From the NCBI GenBank assembly GCA_900120415.1, contig FQLW01000006.1, positions 620,001-684,000 on the forward strand: 64,000 nt of DNA. The letters run 5' to 3'. This stretch comes from Urmitella timonensis (GTDB lineage Bacteria > Actinomycetota > Actinomycetes > Actinomycetales > Actinomycetaceae). The position numbers and the translations under genes were made by a program. Shown piece by piece: positions 8,751 through 17,567 of this stretch. The notes below the pieces were generated by a model. It saw nothing but the letters and a program-made list of their open reading frames with translations, did no database searches and was not told the DNA's origin. The stretch's first letter is position 1. Each line of letters opens with the position of its first letter.

Positions 8751-10376
8751 CTAAATCCTGGCCAGCGCCCAAGCAATCGCCTGCGGAATCGCCCTAGCAA
8801 TATCGCTAGCCACAATCGGCGTCCCCAGAGCAGTTAAACCCTTAGCCTCCGGCTCCTCTGATAGGGAAAGCCCCGCCGCATTTCGCGCCGCCATCGCGTG
8901 CACCCAAGCAGCAGAGGCAACCGCAAAAGCAACCTGAGAAGCAGACATATGATGACCAGACTGTTCCGCGCGGGCTTGATGCTGAGCCAAAACAGAGGCA
9001 ACTATCCCCGCAAGCACATCCCCCGAGCCCGCCGTACCCGCCCAAGGCGGGGCTCCCGCCTGACTAAACATAGTTTCATTAGCGCTGGCAATCAGAGTTA
9101 CCGCCCCTTTAAGCAGCACCGTAGCCTGGGTTTTATCAGCTAAGAACTGCGCCCAGGCAGCCGGAGAAGCCTCCACCTCGGCGCGAGTAACCCCGCCCCG
9201 TCCTCCCCCAGCGCCAAGAGCTGAAAGTAGGCGCGCCGCCTCCCCCGCGTGAGGAGTAAGTACTGCCCGGTGGCTAAGATGTCCGCCGGGAACTTGCGCC
9301 ACAATTTCGGGGTAGAAATCAATAGCTCCCGCATCTAACACCAAAGGAATCCCGCTGGTAGCTGCTTGAACAGCCTGATTTACCGCTTCGCGCACCCGAG
9401 AAGAATCTTTTGAATCAATACCCGGTCCCACCAGTAGACACTGATGCTTCCCCGCACCTACTACCGCTTCGGGAAAGCGCGAAAGAATCGCGAAAGCCGC
9501 CTCCTCGGGGCCCACATAACGCACCATCCCGGCTCCGGCTCGACCCGCGCCTTCCACACACATCACCCCAGTTAAGGGAAAAGAGGACGAACCTGCCACC
9601 ACCTGCACTACCCCACGAGTATATTTGTGATCTTGCGCCCGAGGCAGAGCCCAAAACTCACCCACATCTCGAGCCTGTAGGCGAGCAAGCCGGGGTTCAC
9701 TGAGCTGTAACCCCAAATCCACTAAGCGCACCTGCCCAAATTCATAGGCTGCCGGTGGCAGTAAACTCGCAGACTTGAGCGCCCCCATAGTTACAGTGAC
9801 ATCTGCCCCCAAACATACCCCAGGAAGGCGACCATCATCTGCGAAAACACCAGAGGGAATATCAATAGCAATCCGTAAAAACTGACGAGGATACGATGCA
9901 GAAATCCGGGTAAGCTCCGCAACTACCTGCGATAACGGTTCACGTAGTTTCCCGTTTATCCCAGCTCCTACCAGTCCATCAATCCATACCTTGGCGGCGC
10001 GGGCACGCCGAGCAGCAAGGCGCGCAACCTGGCGGGCATTACCAGCTAAATCCACCCGTTCGATGGTTACCTGTGCTTTTTCTGCCGCTGCCAGTGCTTC
10101 TAGGTGCGGCTTATCGGAAAGAATCAGCGCTAGACAAGGGTAACCTAGTTTTGCCAGATAGGCCAGGGCGTACAGACAGTCCCCGCCATTATCTCCGCCC
10201 CCGACTAACCCCAGAATCGGGCTTTCCGCTACCTTTACTCCGCGAGCAAGCAATAATTCGACAACGGTATCACTGACCTCGCCAGCCGCTTTTTTCATCA
10301 AAGTCCCGCGAGGATGCGCAGCCACCACCTGGGCTTCAGCCCTCCTGACTGTCTGTTTCTCGAATGCCTCAATCAT
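8751..10376 (-). CDS. nnrD: Bifunctional NAD(P)HX epimerase / ADP-dependent NAD(P)HX dehydratase
   Basis: 541-residue fusion that repairs hydrated NADH and NADPH. The N-terminal half is the YjeF_N epimerase: GGGDNGGDC near residue 59-67, then DGLVGAGINGKLREP and IDIPSGV. The C-terminal half is the ribokinase-like dehydratase: VLTPHAGEAARLL near 372 and AGTAGSGDVLAGI near 444, which binds the nucleotide. The fused architecture is common in bacteria (E. coli Nnr). It starts 23 bases after the glmS stop and is followed by alr. The GC content here is visibly higher than in neighbouring accessory genes. Confidence 0.93.
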   Translation of the reverse strand: MIEAFEKQTVRRAEAQVVAAHPRGTLMKKAAGEVSDTVVELLLARGVKVAESPILGLVGGGDNGGDCLYALAYLAKLGYPCLALILSDKPHLEALAAAEKAQVTIERVDLAGNARQVARLAARRARAAKVWIDGLVGAGINGKLREPLSQVVAELTRISASYPRQFLRIAIDIPSGVFADDGRLPGVCLGADVTVTMGALKSASLLPPAAYEFGQVRLVDLGLQLSEPRLARLQARDVGEFWALPRAQDHKYTRGVVQVVAGSSSFPLTGVMCVEGAGRAGAGMVRYVGPEEAAFAILSRFPEAVVGAGKHQCLLVGPGIDSKDSSRVREAVNQAVQAATSGIPLVLDAGAIDFYPEIVAQVPGGHLSHRAVLTPHAGEAARLLSALGAGGGRGGVTRAEVEASPAAWAQFLADKTQATVLLKGAVTLIASANETMFSQAGAPPWAGTAGSGDVLAGIVASVLAQHQARAEQSGHHMSASQVAFAVASAAWVHAMAARNAAGLSLSEEPEAKGLTALGTPIVASDIARAIPQAIAWALARI

Positions 10377-10399
10377 GCTGCCCGTCCTTTACCTTGCCT

Positions 10400-12364
10400 T
10401 TATTCTACCGTCACCGATTTGGCCAGGTTACGCGGCTGATCTACGTCGTATCCCTTGCTCTTGGCTATTTCACAGGCAAATACTTGCAACGGAATCACCG
10501 TTAGCAAAGGCAGATAGAGGGTAGGGGTGCTGGGGACTCGGAAAATATGGTCGGCATATTTGTCGACTTTATCGTCGCCCTCTTCCGCTACTACCAAGGT
10601 GATTGCACCGCGAGCGCGTACTTCCTGCAGGTTCGAAATCACTTTTTGGTGCAGCTCGGGGCGGCGCGGGGTGGGAACTACCACAAATACGAACTGTCCC
10701 GGCTCGATTAGGGCGATAGAACCGTGTTTTAGCTCTCCGGCGGCGAATCCTTCCGCATGTACATAAGCGATTTCTTTAAGTTTCAGCGCCCCCTCCATAG
10801 CCACCGGATAGCCCACGTGACGACCTAAGAAAATCGTGGATTTTAGATCTTCCCCGTAGCGTTTAGCGACCTCTACTACCGGCTGAATTTCGTTTAGGAG
10901 CGTCTGCATTTTACGGGGAACTTCCGATAGCTTTTCCAGGTAATCTGCGATTTCATCGATATACTTATTGCCGCGCACCTGCGCTAAATATAGCCCCAAC
11001 AGGTAGCAAGCAGTGATTTGGGCAGTAAACGCTTTCGTGGAGGCGACCGCAATTTCCGGGCCAGCATGGGTTAGCAGTACCGCATCAGATTCGCGCGGAA
11101 TAGTTGAACCGGGAGTATTCACAATCGCCAGCACTTTCGCCCCCTGTTCACGCGCGTGTCGCACCGCCATAATGGTGTCCATAGTTTCCCCGGACTGGCT
11201 AATCGCCACCACTAGGGTGCGCTGATTAACTACCGGGTCACGATAGCGGAATTCGCTGGCCAGCTCGACTTCTACCGGAATCCGACACCAATGCTCAATC
11301 GCATAACGGGCAACCTGTCCAGCATAGGCAGAAGTACCGCAAGCGATAATCACCATTTTGTTTACTTGCCGCAACACGTCTTGACTAATGCGCAGCTCAT
11401 CTAGCGTCAGATAGCCTTGCGAATCAGTTCGATCTTGCAAAGTGGCAGTAACTGCCTGAGGTTGTTCATGGATTTCTTTTTCCATGAACGTCCCCCACTC
11501 GCCCTTAGAGGCACGATCTACTGAAAAATCTACCGTGAACCGTTTGGGGGTTAAAGCCCGTCCTCGATTATCAGCTACCTGCACTTGATTAGCGGTCACC
11601 ATTACCAGTTCATCTTGCCCGATTTCCAGGCAGTCTTTGGTGTGATCAGCAAAAGCTAAAACGTCCGAACCTAGATAGTTGCAATCTTTGCCCACCCCGA
11701 TAACCAGTGGGGAGGAACGCCGCGCGGCAACCACCATGCCGGGGGCATCTCGGTGAATCGCCAAAATCGTGAAAGTGCCTTTAAGCTGTGTCATGGTAGC
11801 CAAAAGCGCCCTGGAAAGACGCGCCGCCGCCCGGTGAGCTCCCTCAGCCACCTCGGCACAAACCTGCGCATTATCAAGGACGGGAGCAGGTACCTCAGCT
11901 GCGCCCTCCCCGAGAGACGTACCTGCGTCCTCATCAGCTAAATACGACGCTGCCAGCAGGTTCGCGATTACTTCCGTATCGGTTTCAGAAACAAATCTGA
12001 ACCCCTGTTTTTCGAGGACGCGACGCAAGTTATCGGCATTTTCGATAATACCGTTATGAACTAGCGCGAGTTGCCCATCGGAAGAAATATGCGGATGGGC
12101 ATTAATATCTGTTGGGCCGCCGTGAGTAGCCCACCGGGTGTGACCAATCCCCGCAATCGCCTGAGACAGGGGATTATCCTGCAAATCTGCCCGCAGATTA
12201 GCAAGCTTTCCGCTCTTTTTACGGATTTGTATCCCGCCGGGGGCAGAAAGCCCAATCCCCGCCGAGTCGTAGCCGCGATACTCTAGGCGAGCCAAGCCCC
12301 CGATAATCACTTTTTCGGCATCTTTAGTAGGTTCCAGCCCTACCATTCCTAAAATTCCACACAT
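10400..12364 (-). CDS. glmS: Glutamine-fructose-6-phosphate aminotransferase (isomerizing)
   Basis: Makes glucosamine-6-phosphate from fructose-6-P and glutamine, the first step to UDP-GlcNAc. Cys2 of MCGILGMVG is the N-terminal nucleophile of the glutaminase domain; EYRGYDSAGI, HTRWATHGGP and SETDTEVIANL follow. Two SIS domains come next, with CGTSAYAG, SQSGETMDT and STKAFTAQ, and the usual end PRNLAKSVTVE. The protein is 654 residues, about 40 more than E. coli GlmS, because of an alanine/glutamate-rich insertion near residues 152-190 in the glutaminase domain. First gene of the operon running to rimI. I see no glmS ribozyme core in the leader. Confidence 0.96.
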   Translation of the reverse strand: MCGILGMVGLEPTKDAEKVIIGGLARLEYRGYDSAGIGLSAPGGIQIRKKSGKLANLRADLQDNPLSQAIAGIGHTRWATHGGPTDINAHPHISSDGQLALVHNGIIENADNLRRVLEKQGFRFVSETDTEVIANLLAASYLADEDAGTSLGEGAAEVPAPVLDNAQVCAEVAEGAHRAAARLSRALLATMTQLKGTFTILAIHRDAPGMVVAARRSSPLVIGVGKDCNYLGSDVLAFADHTKDCLEIGQDELVMVTANQVQVADNRGRALTPKRFTVDFSVDRASKGEWGTFMEKEIHEQPQAVTATLQDRTDSQGYLTLDELRISQDVLRQVNKMVIIACGTSAYAGQVARYAIEHWCRIPVEVELASEFRYRDPVVNQRTLVVAISQSGETMDTIMAVRHAREQGAKVLAIVNTPGSTIPRESDAVLLTHAGPEIAVASTKAFTAQITACYLLGLYLAQVRGNKYIDEIADYLEKLSEVPRKMQTLLNEIQPVVEVAKRYGEDLKSTIFLGRHVGYPVAMEGALKLKEIAYVHAEGFAAGELKHGSIALIEPGQFVFVVVPTPRRPELHQKVISNLQEVRARGAITLVVAEEGDDKVDKYADHIFRVPSTPTLYLPLLTVIPLQVFACEIAKSKGYDVDQPRNLAKSVTVE

Positions 12365-12506
12365 GAAATTGATTTTGGCACGACTTCAGCCGCATTGCTA
12401 TCCAGCCAGTTATCCCGCCTGCATTAGCAGCGATAATCAAAAACAGTATCTGGGGGAGATTACCGAAAAGCATTGCTGTCTCTACAGAGAGTCAATCAGG
12501 TCATCT

Positions 12507-12523
12507 CCAATATAAAATATTGG
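12507..12523. promoter_or_regulatory. AT-rich palindrome in the glmS upstream region
   Basis: CCAATATAAAATATTGG is a perfect 7-bp inverted repeat around AAA, about 145 bases before the glmS start and 140 before the small plus-strand membrane gene. On the minus strand it contains TATATT, a possible -10 of glmS. It could be an operator shared by the divergent genes; this is inference. The rest of the 298-base gap shows nothing else I can name. Confidence 0.35.
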
Positions 12524-12662
12524 TTAGCCTTACCATTGTTTTTTTACCGAAATCGCTGCTAATGTCACCTCAGAAAGATAATACAGTGAGAACGGTGAGG
12601 TATCTATATCCCGAAAGGTAATCAACTGGGACGAGTAATCTACAACGGGGAAGGTTAAATCA

Positions 12663-12848
12663 ATGGAAAACATTCTAGAACCAACATGGTTTGAGCTATT
12701 ACTATTTTTTGGAGGATTTATATTTTTCACACTATTAACCATTGTTTTAATAGCAACACTAATAATAGCATTAAAAACAATTCATTTATGTAACAAAACG
12801 ATTCATCTGCATAACGAAGAAACAACACCAGCAAAACAACCCCAATAA
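12663..12848 (+). CDS. Small membrane protein, unknown function
   Basis: 61 residues beginning with ATG and preceded by GGGGAAGG eight bases upstream, a strong Shine-Dalgarno that supports translation. One long hydrophobic segment (residues 11-37, rich in F, L, I and T) is followed by a hydrophilic tail with KTIHLCNKTIHLHNEE and a lysine/glutamine end. Codon use is strikingly AT-rich compared with glmM next to it, which suggests a recently acquired or fast-evolving gene. I do not recognise a family. It lies 90 bases before glmM on the same strand. Confidence 0.55.
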   Translation: MENILEPTWFELLLFFGGFIFFTLLTIVLIATLIIALKTIHLCNKTIHLHNEETTPAKQPQ

Positions 12849-12938
12849 TTCTGCCAGACCACCCAAAAGAAAATAAGCAAAGCTTTCAAGTGGGGTAGGC
12901 TGAGAAAGTCAGATTCTGCTAGTTGAAAGACAGGTAAA

Positions 12939-14279
12939 ATGGGCAGACTTTTTGGAACCGATGGAGTACGCGGTCTAGCCAATCAAGAGCTAACCCCTGA
13001 ATTGGCTTTAGAACTAGGGCGAGCAGCAGCGAAACAAATCCGCAAAGACGCGCCTAAAGGTCGCAAGCTGCGAGCAATCGTTGCCCGCGATACCCGTATG
13101 TCCGGTGATTTTCTCGACCACGCAATTTCGGCAGGACTTGCTTCCGAGGGCGTAGACGTAAACCGTATCGGGGTAGTCACCACCCCCTGTGTCGCTTACC
13201 TGACCGCAAAAACCGATGTTGATTTGGGGGTAATGATTTCCGCCTCCCACAATCCCATGCCTGATAATGGCATCAAGTTCTTTGCCCGTGGTGGCTATAA
13301 ACTCCCCGACGCAATCGAAGACCAAATCGAGCAGCTCCTAGGAGATGAAACCGACCGCCCTATAGGTGAAAGCGTAGGGGAAATAAACGCCGAACGTGAA
13401 AGTGCGGAAAAGCTCTATATTAAACACCTGGTGCGGGCGGCAGGAGACCTTTCTGGCTTGCGCATAGCGGTAGATTGCGCCAACGGAGCCGCCAGCCGAC
13501 TCGGCCCGGAAGCTCTCCAAGAAGCCGGGGTGGACACGGTAGTAATAAACGCCTCCCCTGATGGACGCAACATTAACGATAATTGCGGCTCTACCCACCC
13601 TCAACAGCTACAAAGCCAAGTAGTGGCAGCCGGATGTGATTTCGGGGTGGCTTTCGACGGAGACGCGGATCGCTGCCTGGCGGTAGATTCCGCCGGTAAC
13701 TTGATTGACGGCGACAAAATCATGGGAATGTTGGCAGCTTCTTTCAAAGAAAAGGGCGAGCTGACAGGAAACACCCTGGTAATCACAATCATGTCGAACC
13801 TGGGCTTAATCTTGGCGATGAAAGAAAAAGGGATTAACACTGTACAGACCGCTGTCGGCGACCGCTACGTCCTCGAAAAAATGCGCGAGCAAGGTTTTGT
13901 GCTGGGCGGGGAACAGTCCGGTCACGTTATTAACGCCAACCACGCCACTACCGGAGACGGTATCCTGACCGCGCTATGCATTGCCCGCGCAGTTAAAGAC
14001 GCTGGTCAGCCTCTAGAGAAGATTTGCGAGTTCGTAAAGCGCTTACCACAAACCCTGATTAATGTGCCGAACGTGGACAAGACACGCACCGATGATGCCG
14101 GGTTGCGGGCAGAAATCGCGAAAGCCGAGGAAGAGCTGGGCGATACCGGACGGGTGGTGCTGCGCGCTTCCGGAACCGAACCGCTGGTGCGGGTAATGGT
14201 AGAAGCTGCTACCCAAGAACAAGCCGATGCGGTTTGTGAACACCTAGCAAGCGAAGTAAAGAACCGCCTATCGTTATAG
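12939..14279 (+). CDS. glmM: Phosphoglucosamine mutase
   Basis: Converts glucosamine-6-P to glucosamine-1-P, the step after GlmS. The phosphoserine is Ser103 in MISASHNP; the metal loop DGDADR is near residue 243, the sugar-binding GGEQSGH near 326, and the phosphate-binding RASGTEPLVRVM near 408. 446 residues, typical. The Shine-Dalgarno is weak (ACAGG). glmM and glmS are divergent here and separated by the small membrane gene, so both ends of the pathway share a 0.6-kb control region. Confidence 0.96.
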   Translation: MGRLFGTDGVRGLANQELTPELALELGRAAAKQIRKDAPKGRKLRAIVARDTRMSGDFLDHAISAGLASEGVDVNRIGVVTTPCVAYLTAKTDVDLGVMISASHNPMPDNGIKFFARGGYKLPDAIEDQIEQLLGDETDRPIGESVGEINAERESAEKLYIKHLVRAAGDLSGLRIAVDCANGAASRLGPEALQEAGVDTVVINASPDGRNINDNCGSTHPQQLQSQVVAAGCDFGVAFDGDADRCLAVDSAGNLIDGDKIMGMLAASFKEKGELTGNTLVITIMSNLGLILAMKEKGINTVQTAVGDRYVLEKMREQGFVLGGEQSGHVINANHATTGDGILTALCIARAVKDAGQPLEKICEFVKRLPQTLINVPNVDKTRTDDAGLRAEIAKAEEELGDTGRVVLRASGTEPLVRVMVEAATQEQADAVCEHLASEVKNRLSL

Positions 14280-14288
14280 GACAATGTC

Positions 14289-14327
14289 ATGCCGCCACTG
14301 CCGGGTTCTACCAGGCAGTGGCGGCAT
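14289..14327 (+). terminator. Hairpin after glmM
   Basis: Perfect 14-bp inverted repeat (14289-14302 with 14314-14327) with an 11-base loop, ten bases after the glmM stop. There is no clear T-run, so it may be a weak terminator or a 3' stabilising hairpin. coaA follows 43 bases later on the same strand. Confidence 0.6.
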
Positions 14328-14369
14328 AGGGATTAAAACAGCGCGAGAAAGCATTGCGGAGCCAGAAAT

Positions 14370-15374
14370 ATGACGGCTAAATCCATTTACGAAGAATTTG
14401 ACCGAACCTCCTGGCGTGCCCTCGCCACCAAAACCCCTATGCCGCTGACCGAAGCAGATTTGCGTTCCCTGGCAGCGTTGGGTGATCCGATTGATTTAGA
14501 GGAGGCAGACGCAGTATATCGCCCCCTATCAGCGTTGCTGCGTTACCGGGTTTTACATTCTCGCGCCCTCGCTCAAGACCAACAAGATTTTTTTGGTCGC
14601 CCCCATAAACGCCGGATTCCCTTCATTATTGGGGTTGCCGGTTCAGTAGCGGTTGGTAAATCAACCACTGCCCGCATTTTGCAGAACCTGCTTAGTCGCT
14701 GGCCGGAGACTTCTCGGGTAGCTCTGGTAACTACTGATGGATTCTTGTATCCGAACGCCGAGCTGGAACGAGCAGGATTAATGGCTCGCAAAGGCTTCCC
14801 TGAGTCCTATAACCGACGCGCCCTCCTGAATTTTGTCAGCCAGGTGAAAGCGGGAGCAGAAGAGGTAAAAGCCCCGGTTTATTCGCACGTCACCTATGAC
14901 GTGGTTCCGGGGAAGTTTATCAAAGTTGCCAGTCCTGATGTGTTAATTCTCGAGGGCATAAATGTGTTGCAGCCAGCCTGGGTTTATCGAGGACATCAAG
15001 ACCTACCTAACTTAGAAAAACGCCTTGATCAAGAGGACGGGCGAAGCGGGTTAGATGACCACAAATCTTTGGCGGTCAGTGATTTCTTTGATTTTTCAAT
15101 CTACGTAGATGCCAAAACCTGTGATATTGAGAAATGGTTTATTGAGCGGTTCGTCTCGCTCAAGGAATCTGCTTTCCAAGACCCAGAATCTTATTTCCAG
15201 GTTTATGCCGGGATTTCCGATTCGGTAGCCCGCCAGATTGCTCACGATATTTGGACCTCTATAAATCTGCCCAACCTGGAGCAACAGATTCGCCCCACCC
15301 GAGGGCGGGCAACTTTGATATTGCGTAAAGACGCTTCGCACCGCCTAGAAAACGTCTACCTCCGCAAAATCTAA
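14370..15374 (+). CDS. coaA: Type I pantothenate kinase
   Basis: Phosphorylates pantothenate, the first step of coenzyme A synthesis. Walker A GVAGSVAVGKST lies at residues 88-99; VTTDGFLYPNAEL, KGFPESYNRRALL and the APVYSHVTYD and LILEGINVLQ blocks are diagnostic of bacterial CoaA. 334 residues, near the family norm. GGAG lies nine bases before the ATG. It ends four bases before the convergent toxin gene. Confidence 0.96.
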   Translation: MTAKSIYEEFDRTSWRALATKTPMPLTEADLRSLAALGDPIDLEEADAVYRPLSALLRYRVLHSRALAQDQQDFFGRPHKRRIPFIIGVAGSVAVGKSTTARILQNLLSRWPETSRVALVTTDGFLYPNAELERAGLMARKGFPESYNRRALLNFVSQVKAGAEEVKAPVYSHVTYDVVPGKFIKVASPDVLILEGINVLQPAWVYRGHQDLPNLEKRLDQEDGRSGLDDHKSLAVSDFFDFSIYVDAKTCDIEKWFIERFVSLKESAFQDPESYFQVYAGISDSVARQIAHDIWTSINLPNLEQQIRPTRGRATLILRKDASHRLENVYLRKI

Positions 15375-15378
15375 ACTA

Positions 15379-15705
15379 TCAAGATGACTGCCGAACGTAG
15401 CTTTGAACATCTCGCTTGCCGTAGAAGACACGAACTACATTAACTGCGGACGTGTCATTGTTGATGGTGTAGAACGCAATAAAGTTATCTACCGGCATTT
15501 GTCGCATTCCGATACTGGACCAGGGTTCCCAGGCGACCTTTTTATTGCGAGCAGGGAATTGCCCAAGACTACGAATCTGCGCGCGAATCCGGTTTATTTG
15601 AGCAGCCGCTATCGCCGGTTCCCGCAGCTCACCAGCAATGTACTCAAAGATTTCTCTTAAATCTTGCAGGGCCTCATCTGAATAAATGATCAGATAGTTA
15701 GCCAT
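15379..15705 (-). CDS. RelE/ParE-family toxin
   Basis: 108 residues with the RelE/ParE fold pattern: a first strand (MANYLIIYSDEALQDL), a helical hairpin up to AAQINRIRAQIRSLGQFP, then strands ending in NFIAFYTINNDTSAVNVVRVFYGKRD with the basic residues expected at the C-terminus. RelE proteins cut mRNA on the ribosome; ParE poisons gyrase, and the sequence alone does not decide between them. The start overlaps the stop of the antitoxin by one base (TAATG), the usual coupling of type II pairs. Confidence 0.85.
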   Translation of the reverse strand: MANYLIIYSDEALQDLREIFEYIAGELREPAIAAAQINRIRAQIRSLGQFPARNKKVAWEPWSSIGMRQMPVDNFIAFYTINNDTSAVNVVRVFYGKRDVQSYVRQSS

Positions 15706-16010
15706 TAGATTCCATACTCTTTACTTAAGAGTTCATCTACTTGGTCTACCGAATAGGATTTGCCCGAAAGAATGGAATCGTAACCTTTCTGCAGTTCGGC
15801 ATTTAGCTGTTCCCTAGTTAGTTCAGCCAGGGAAAGCGGCTCTTTAGCAGGAAGTTTAATCCCGAAGGGAATACTTCTGGTCAGTTTAATCTGACTGTAG
15901 AGCATTTGCACCACCGAGGAGGGCGTAACACCCAAGCGAGAAAGAATATCCTCTACGTCTGCTTTGAGCTGTGGATCTATACGGGCATAGACTGCTGCTG
16001 TATTTGCCAT
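15705..16010 (-). CDS. RelB/DinJ-family antitoxin
   Basis: 101 residues. The N-terminal AAVYARIDPQLKADVEDILSRLGVTPSSVVQMLYSQI is the ribbon-helix-helix DNA-binding segment of RelB/DinJ antitoxins; IPFGIKLP is the family linker, and the acidic C-terminus (QVDELLSKEYGI) would wrap the toxin. AGGAAGG precedes the ATG. It should repress its own operon. The pair is inserted between coaA and rpsI. Confidence 0.88.
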   Translation of the reverse strand: MANTAAVYARIDPQLKADVEDILSRLGVTPSSVVQMLYSQIKLTRSIPFGIKLPAKEPLSLAELTREQLNAELQKGYDSILSGKSYSVDQVDELLSKEYGI

Positions 16011-16111
16011 ATATCTACCTTCCTATTCTCGAGTTCAGATTAACACCAGACGAAAGTTTTTGTATAGAGATTAGCAAACAATAGCAAGCGTTATTTATTG
16101 CTTATAGCAAT
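16011..16111 (-). promoter_or_regulatory. Probable promoter/operator region of the toxin-antitoxin pair
   Basis: AT-rich upstream region. It holds an interrupted palindrome ATTGC-TTATA-GCAAT at 16097-16111 and a related TAGCAA motif at 16073-16087, suited to a ribbon-helix-helix autorepressor. On the minus strand TTGCTA and TATACA lie 15 bases apart as weak -35/-10 candidates. Confidence 0.35.
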
Positions 16112-16149
16112 CTCCGCCCCTATGGCCGCACCGCATTATTTCGATATAG

Positions 16150-16193
16150 TTTTGCCCGGTAAGGGCGATATAAACCGCCTTTACCGGGCAAAA
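16150..16193 (-). terminator. Terminator of rplM-rpsI
   Basis: 18-bp inverted repeat (16150-16167 with 16176-16193) with one G/T mismatch and an 8-base loop, 18 bases after the rpsI stop. The stem carries flanking A/T runs on both strands, so it may work in both directions. Confidence 0.8.
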
Positions 16194-16210
16194 TATATAA
16201 GCGTGAAAGA

Positions 16211-16702
16211 TTAACGCTTGGAGTATTGCGAAGCCTTACGTGCCTTCTTCAGGCCAGGCTTCTTACGCTCAACGGCGCGCGAATCGCGGGTTAGGAATCC
16301 CGCCTTCTTTAGGGCAGGACGGTTAGCTTCCCGATCGATTTCGTTCAAGGCACGAGCAATGCCCAGACGAACTGCTCCGGCTTGACCGGAGATTCCGCCG
16401 CCAGAGACCCGAGCGATAACGTCGAAACGTCCTTCTAGGTCAAGTAAAGTGAACGGTGCCCGTACTAGCTGCTGATGCAACTTGTTCGGGAAATAGTTCT
16501 CGATAGTTCTGCCGTTGATTTTCCATTCGCCGCTGCCCGGCACCAACCGGACACGCGCAATCGCGCTTTTACGGCGTCCCAGCCCAATGCCGGGAGCGGT
16601 CACGGACTGTCCGGAGCCGGTCTGCTCCGACTGGGTTTCCGTGGTGTAAGAGCTGGGGGCATTCTCCTCCAACAGCTCTTCATTTTCGGTGGTATCAGCC
16701 AC
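16211..16702 (-). CDS. rpsI: 30S ribosomal protein S9
   Basis: 163 residues. The S9 core starts at [15 protein letters not shown] near residue 42 and ends in the universal [12 protein letters not shown] tail, which reaches into the decoding centre. The first 40 residues are an acidic, Ser/Thr-rich extension common in actinobacterial S9. It lies 27 bases after rplM in the standard rplM-rpsI operon. Confidence 0.97.
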   Translation of the reverse strand: MADTTENEELLEENAPSSYTTETQSEQTGSGQSVTAPGIGLGRRKSAIARVRLVPGSGEWKINGRTIENYFPNKLHQQLVRAPFTLLDLEGRFDVIARVSGGGISGQAGAVRLGIARALNEIDREANRPALKKAGFLTRDSRAVERKKPGLKKARKASQYSKR

Positions 16703-16729
16703 AATTCTCCTCAGGGTTTTGGCTCAGGG

Positions 16730-17176
16730 CTACTGGGCGATTTTTTTAATTTCGTATGGTTCTGGCTGCTGTGCCGCGTGGTTGTGTTCTGAACCAGCGA
16801 ATACATGCAGCTTCTTCATTTGGGCACGCCCCAACCGAGTGTGGGGAACCATGCCGCGCACAGCCTTTTCTACTGCTACCTCTGGCTTCTTGTCTAGCAA
16901 GTCACCATAGGACACAGATTTTAAGCCACCGGGGTAACCAGAGTGGCGGTAGGCGCGTTTCTGCTGGCGTTTGTTGCCAGTAAGTCCGACCTTGGCAGCG
17001 TTCACGATAATGACGTGATCGCCCATATCCTCGTTAGGGGTGTAGGTCGGCTTATGTTTGCCACGCAGCAGCTTGGCGGCAACTGCCGCCAGTCGTCCGA
17101 GGACGACGTCTTCAGCGTCGATGACATACCATTTCTTGTTTTGGGTGTCACCGGCTTTCGGATTATAAGTTCGCAC
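16730..17176 (-). CDS. rplM: 50S ribosomal protein L13
   Basis: 148 residues with [46 protein letters not shown] and [21 protein letters not shown], all diagnostic of L13. The start is GTG at 17176 with a modest AAGG upstream. It is expressed from a clear promoter about 200 bases upstream through a structured leader. Confidence 0.97.
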   Translation of the reverse strand: MRTYNPKAGDTQNKKWYVIDAEDVVLGRLAAVAAKLLRGKHKPTYTPNEDMGDHVIIVNAAKVGLTGNKRQQKRAYRHSGYPGGLKSVSYGDLLDKKPEVAVEKAVRGMVPHTRLGRAQMKKLHVFAGSEHNHAAQQPEPYEIKKIAQ

Positions 17177-17329
17177 GGGCTTAAGCCTTCGTTTCTTCTT
17201 TGGGGGTAGAAATCCTGCGGGCGCAGCAACAAAACGGCGTAAATACCAAGAGTGTTGCGGACGCTGCCGTAGTGTTTTCCACCCGACTGTTTACTGTCTT
17301 CCGTCTAGCGTCCCGTTTTTGCCAATGCT

Positions 17330-17363
17330 GCAGGTAGATAACCTGCGCCTGGATTGTTCCAGG
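17330..17363 (-). ncRNA. Two tandem hairpins in the rplM leader
   Basis: Near the predicted 5' end of the rplM transcript lie two strong adjacent stem-loops: CCTGGA with TCCAGG around a 4-base loop (17348-17363), then GCAGGT with ACCTGC around a 5-base loop (17330-17346). About 150 bases of leader follow before the GTG start. Ribosomal leaders of this kind often mediate autoregulation or stabilise the message. I do not recognise a described family. Confidence 0.5.
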
Positions 17364-17379
17364 ACACACAACATTTAGT

Positions 17380-17408
17380 ATTTTACGGAACCGTGTCTAC
17401 CTGGTCAA
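17380..17408 (-). promoter_or_regulatory. Sigma-A-type promoter of rplM-rpsI
   Basis: On the minus strand TTGACC (17408-17403) and TAAAAT (17385-17380) are separated by exactly 17 bases. Transcription would begin near 17373, giving a leader of about 197 bases before rplM. The rest of the gap up to the ROK gene at 17568 shows no other gene. Confidence 0.75.
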
Positions 17409-17567
17409 AGTAATCTCCTGTTGAACTGCCCACATAGGCTCGTGATGCCCACGCAATGCACCATCGCATAATTTGTATTTTTTGGACAACGAGTTTGGAA
17501 TTCTCTGATAAGCACGAAAGTAATCAATCATACATATTGCGCTCTTTCCCCTAAGGAAGCTGTCGAT

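Noticed and set aside
12365-12500. glmS ribozyme in the glmS leader
   Set aside because: The conserved ribozyme core and pseudoknot sequence are not visible.
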